DNA of 64,000 bases from Shinella sp. H4-D48 (GTDB lineage: Bacteria > Pseudomonadota > Alphaproteobacteria > Rhizobiales > Rhizobiaceae). Shown piece after piece: positions 61,341 to 64,000 of this stretch. The DNA lies in contig NZ_CP093338.1 of NCBI RefSeq assembly GCF_022637395.1, positions 828,687-892,686 of the forward strand, read 5' to 3'. The notes under the pieces are model-generated. The model searched no databases and was not told where the DNA came from. It was given only the letters and a program-made list of their open reading frames with translations. Position 1 is the stretch's first letter. Each line of letters opens with the position of its first letter. Both the position numbers and the translations under genes were made by a program.

Positions 61341-62375
61341 ATGAAAACCTTCTACACCGCCGACCATCACCTGCATCATAGCGGCATGGAACTGTCCTTT
61401 GGCCGCATCGTGGAAACCTTCGAAATGCCCGAACGCGCGGAGATCGTGCTGCGGCGCGTGAAGGACGTCGCGCTCGGCCCGATCATCGAACCGCCGAGCT
61501 ATGAGCGCGCGCTCATCGAGCGCATCCATACGCCTGACTATCTCGACTTCCTGGAAAATGTCTTTGCCGAGTGGCAGGCGGCCGGACGCGACGGCGAGGT
61601 CTGGCCCTATAGCTGGCGCCACCGATCCATGCCTGCAATTGACGCGCCACCCTCGGGCCTCGATGCTCGGCTCTCCTACTATTCCTTCGACATGGCCGGA
61701 TCGATCACCGAAACGACCTGGCAGGCCGCGAAACGTGCTGCCGACACCGCCCTGGCGGGCGCGGATGCCGTGCTTTCCGGCGAGCGCGCCGCCTTCTCGC
61801 TGTGCCGTCCGCCCGGGCATCATGCCGGGCGCGATTTCTTCGGTGGCTATTGCTACCTCAACAATGCGGCCATCGCCGCCCAGCGCTTTCTCGATAAAGG
61901 CCACGCCCGCGTCGCGATCTTCGACGTGGACTACCATCACGGCAACGGTACGCAGGAAATCTTCTACGACCGCGACGACGTGCTGCTGGCCAGCCTGCAC
62001 GGCGACCCTGACTTCGAGTTTCCCTTCCATCTCGGCTATGCCCGCGAACGCGGCACAGGCAAGGGCGACGGCTACAACCTCAACTATCCCCTCCCCGCTG
62101 GCACCCCTTGGCCGCAATGGCAGGCGGCTTTCGAGGATGCGCACGAGAAAATCCGGGCCTACGCGCCGACCGCGCTCGTCATCTCGCTCGGCGTCGACGC
62201 GTTCAAGGACGACCCGATCTCGCAATTCAAACTGGAGAGCGAACACTTCCTGACAATCGGCCGTCGCATCGCAGATTTCGATCTGCCGACGCTCTTCGTG
62301 ATGGAAGGCGGCTATGCGACGGGCGCGCTCGGCGTCAACGCCGTGAATGTCCTGCAGGGCTTCGAGGGCGGCTGA
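61341..62375 (+). CDS. Acetylpolyamine amidohydrolase (histone-deacetylase family)
   Basis: A 344-residue zinc hydrolase of the class II HDAC/acetylpolyamine amidohydrolase family. The catalytic His pair is H160-H161 (PPGHHAG), zinc ligands are D197 and H199 (DVDYHHGNG) with a later Asp in SLGVDAF, and the transition-state tyrosine is in MEGGYATG. It removes acetyl groups from acetylated polyamines in the cytoplasm. It is 2 bp after the ligase gene and completes a polyamine-salvage operon. Confidence 0.9.
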   Translation: MKTFYTADHHLHHSGMELSFGRIVETFEMPERAEIVLRRVKDVALGPIIEPPSYERALIERIHTPDYLDFLENVFAEWQAAGRDGEVWPYSWRHRSMPAIDAPPSGLDARLSYYSFDMAGSITETTWQAAKRAADTALAGADAVLSGERAAFSLCRPPGHHAGRDFFGGYCYLNNAAIAAQRFLDKGHARVAIFDVDYHHGNGTQEIFYDRDDVLLASLHGDPDFEFPFHLGYARERGTGKGDGYNLNYPLPAGTPWPQWQAAFEDAHEKIRAYAPTALVISLGVDAFKDDPISQFKLESEHFLTIGRRIADFDLPTLFVMEGGYATGALGVNAVNVLQGFEGG

Positions 62376-62382
62376 CAGTCAG
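62372..62382. repeat. Short palindrome containing both convergent stops
   Basis: CTGAC-A-GTCAG (62372-62382) includes the TGA of the deacetylase (62373-62375) and the TGA of the toxin remnant (62381-62379 on the other strand). It is too short to be a terminator by itself. It is listed because the same arrangement occurs at two larger palindromes of the window. Confidence 0.35.
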
Positions 62383-62672
62383 GGGATTTCAAGCCGCTCA
62401 CGCGCCGTTCTGCGCGAAAAGCACTTCAACGCGCTTGTCCAGAACGCGCTAGGCAGCGGTATAGCGCGTATCCGGAACGACAAGCTCCTGGTACCTTCGA
62501 TTTCGCCGACACGTCCAGTAAAGGGATTAGCCGCCAGCAGCCGCCTCGGCCGGAGACGACATCGCCTGGACGCTGCTGCCTTGGGATTGTGATCGGCAAT
62601 ATCCTCTCCGATCACTTCCAGCTCACGAGGATAGCGTCGGGACCAGACGACGTGCGTCATGGCGTCCGTCAA
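62379..62672 (-). pseudogene. Decayed RelE/ParE-family toxin gene
   Basis: The 97-codon frame begins like a ParE toxin (VVWSRRYPRELEVIGEDIADHNPKAA), and LAANPFTGRVGEIEGTR is the usual core. After GTR the conserved strand appears only in another frame as ELVVPDTRYTAA, then a TAG, then RVLDKRVEVLFAQNGA. The original frame resumes at ARERLEIP. One lost base and two lost bases, plus a nonsense change, explain this, so the overall frame stays open but the toxin core is scrambled. The start overlaps the antitoxin stop (ATGA), the usual antitoxin-toxin order. Confidence 0.7.
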
Positions 62673-62902
62673 GGTTCGTATTTGCTGAGGACAACTGCGA
62701 TCTCGTCTTCACTAAAGAAATCGCCCCGGTCGGCGTCCGCAAGACCCGCCTCGACACCTTCGATCCACTTTTCCTGCCACGCGAGCGAATGGCCATGTGC
62801 GAGCGCGTCCTCAATGATCTGACCACGCGTCAGCGAGGAGCGCGCAGCAAGCGCATCGATGCGACGATCGAGGTCCTTCGATATGCTGTGGCCTTTGCTC
62901 AT
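62669..62902 (-). CDS. Ribbon-helix-helix antitoxin (ParD/CopG-like)
   Basis: A 77-residue protein with an N-terminal ribbon-helix-helix (HSISKDLDRRIDALAARSSLTRGQIIEDALAHG) and a C-terminal toxin-binding tail (EGVEAGLADADRGDFFSEDEIAVVLSKYEP). It is intact, whereas the downstream toxin gene is degenerate. It may persist as an autoregulator or as an anti-toxin against related ParE proteins elsewhere in the genome; that is speculation. Confidence 0.8.
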   Translation of the reverse strand: MSKGHSISKDLDRRIDALAARSSLTRGQIIEDALAHGHSLAWQEKWIEGVEAGLADADRGDFFSEDEIAVVLSKYEP

Positions 62903-62945
62903 GCCACTATTCTCGCACGAACCGCCCGACCTTGCCAGTCCGGCG

Positions 62946-64000
62946 TCAGGCGTCCCTGTATAGGTTTTCGCGCGAGAGGTTCTTCACGTCGCGCTCGCCG
63001 CACAGCGCCATGGTGGTGTCGAGCTCACGGCGGATGATCTCCAGTGAGCGCCGCACGCCGGCCTTACCGCCGGCACCGAGGCCGTAGAGGAAGGGGCGTC
63101 CGATATAGGTGCCCTTGGCGCCGTAGCAAAGTGCCTTCAGCACGTCCTGGCCGGAGCGGATGCCGCCATCGAGATGAACTTCCATCTGATCGCCGACGGC
63201 ATCGACGATGCGCGGCAGCATGCTGATCGACGAGGCGGCGCCGTCGAGCTGGCGTCCGCCATGATTGGATACGATGATGGCGTCCGCGCCGCTGCCCAGC
63301 GACATGCGCGCATCCTCTTCATCGAGTATGCCCTTGAGGATGAGCTTGCCGCCCCAAAGGTCCCGGATCCATTCGATATCCTTCCACGACAATTGCGGAT
63401 CGAACTGTTCGGATGTCCACGACGAAAGCGATGAAAGATCACTGACGCCCTTGGCGTGGCCGACGATGTTGCCGAAGGTGCGGCGCTTGGTGCCCAGCAT
63501 ATCGAGGCACCAGAACGGCCGCGTCATCATCTGCCAGACGTGCTTGGGCGTGAAGCGCGGCGGGGCGGACAGGCCGTTGCGCAGATCCTTGTGGCGCTGC
63601 CCGAGGATCTGAAGATCGAGCGTCAGGACGAGCGCGGAGCAGCCCGCCGCCTTGGCGCGGTCTATAAGGCTCCGGACGAAGTCCCGGTCCCGCATCACAT
63701 AAAGCTGGAACCAGAAAGGCTTTGATGTGACGGAGCGCACGTCCTCTATCGAGCAGATGCTCATCGTGGAGAGCGTGAAGGGAACGCTGAATTCCTCCGC
63801 CGCCTGCGCGGCCAGCATCTCACCATCGGCGTGCTGCATGCCCGTAAAGCCGGTTGGCGCGATAGCGACCGGCATGGATACTTTCTCTCCAATCATCTCG
63901 CTGGCGAGCGACCGATTGGTCATGTCGACCAGCACGCGTTGGCGCAGCTTGATCTTTCGGAAATCTTCTTCGTTGGCACGGTAGGTGCTCTCGGTCCACG
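62946..64000 (-). CDS. lldD: FMN-dependent L-lactate dehydrogenase (5' end beyond window)
   Basis: At least 351 C-terminal residues of an LldD-type flavoprotein; the frame is open to the right edge and begins WTESTYRANEEDFRKIKLRQRVLVDM. Visible signatures are PVAIAPTGFTGMQHADGE, FWFQLYVMRDR, LILKGI and the catalytic IVSNHGGRQLD. It oxidises L-lactate to pyruvate, passing electrons to the respiratory chain. It is only distantly similar to the FMN enzyme at 54577. The missing part is the N-terminal ~25-30 residues. Confidence 0.87.
   Translation of the reverse strand, partial: WTESTYRANEEDFRKIKLRQRVLVDMTNRSLASEMIGEKVSMPVAIAPTGFTGMQHADGEMLAAQAAEEFSVPFTLSTMSICSIEDVRSVTSKPFWFQLYVMRDRDFVRSLIDRAKAAGCSALVLTLDLQILGQRHKDLRNGLSAPPRFTPKHVWQMMTRPFWCLDMLGTKRRTFGNIVGHAKGVSDLSSLSSWTSEQFDPQLSWKDIEWIRDLWGGKLILKGILDEEDARMSLGSGADAIIVSNHGGRQLDGAASSISMLPRIVDAVGDQMEVHLDGGIRSGQDVLKALCYGAKGTYIGRPFLYGLGAGGKAGVRRSLEIIRRELDTTMALCGERDVKNLSRENLYRDA

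Overview
The window is high-GC DNA from an alphaproteobacterium, most likely of the order Rhizobiales (Rhizobium/Agrobacterium/Ensifer/Shinella type). The grounds are codon use, a long run of ABC importers each with its own regulator, and protein families typical of rhizobial secondary replicons (ALDH16, long-form DeoC, SorC regulators, TauABC, acetylpolyamine amidohydrolase). No housekeeping, rRNA or tRNA gene is seen. The content suits a megaplasmid/chromid or an accessory chromosomal region devoted to scavenging small molecules. Genus and replicon are inferences.

Layout. (1) 1-6062: a partial LysR regulator diverges from a ureohydrolase, a polyamine-type ABC importer and a nitrilase-family amidase, which suggests guanidino-compound catabolism. 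(2) 6700-14487: a YtcJ-type amidohydrolase and a NylB-like serine hydrolase share an operon with a second PotFGHI-like importer; a GntR/FCD regulator diverges from it. (3) 14564-15579: a 53-residue membrane protein and a stand-alone amidohydrolase-2 enzyme. (4) 15766-26290: a deoxy-sugar module of RbsABC-like importer, SorC regulator, FGGY kinase, GatD-like dehydrogenase, DeoC and an ALDH16-type aldehyde dehydrogenase. (5) 26621-36188: two divergent operons around a GntR operator. One has an Ldh-family oxidoreductase, an iron alcohol dehydrogenase, a succinate-semialdehyde dehydrogenase and an alpha/beta hydrolase. The other has GntR, a second sugar ABC importer and a DJ-1 protein. (6) 36376-41778: an RBBP9-like hydrolase, then a sulfur-scavenging set (TauABC, an Rrf2 regulator with four cysteines, an SfnB-like flavoprotein). 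(7) 42034-55722: a second SSADH and a HutC-type GntR regulator, followed by HisC-like aminotransferase, SDR, a third Pot-like importer, HisD-like dehydrogenase, zinc dehydrogenase, a kinase-fold protein and an FMN hydroxyacid dehydrogenase. (8) 55719-57117: an IS remnant and a zinc alcohol dehydrogenase. (9) 57386-62375: AraC regulator plus aminotransferase, PuuA-like ligase and acetylpolyamine amidohydrolase, i.e. polyamine catabolism. (10) 62379-64000: a decayed ParE-like toxin with an intact antitoxin, and a partial L-lactate dehydrogenase.

The most interesting unit is region 7. Three near-identical palindromic sites (two between hisC-like and SDR, one across the -10 of a TTGACA-N17-TATATA promoter) tie the genes into one probable HutC regulon. 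The HisD-like enzyme has non-canonical residues at two of the four zinc-ligand positions and at a histidinol-contact position, so it is unlikely to be a true histidinol dehydrogenase. HisD-like + SDR + zinc-dehydrogenase resembles HpsNOP of dihydroxypropanesulfonate metabolism, but no desulfonating enzyme is present and a kinase-fold protein of unknown role is.

Two structural habits recur. Each of the six solute-binding-protein genes is followed by a GC-rich inverted repeat without a U-tract. Several convergent gene pairs have both stop codons inside one palindrome.
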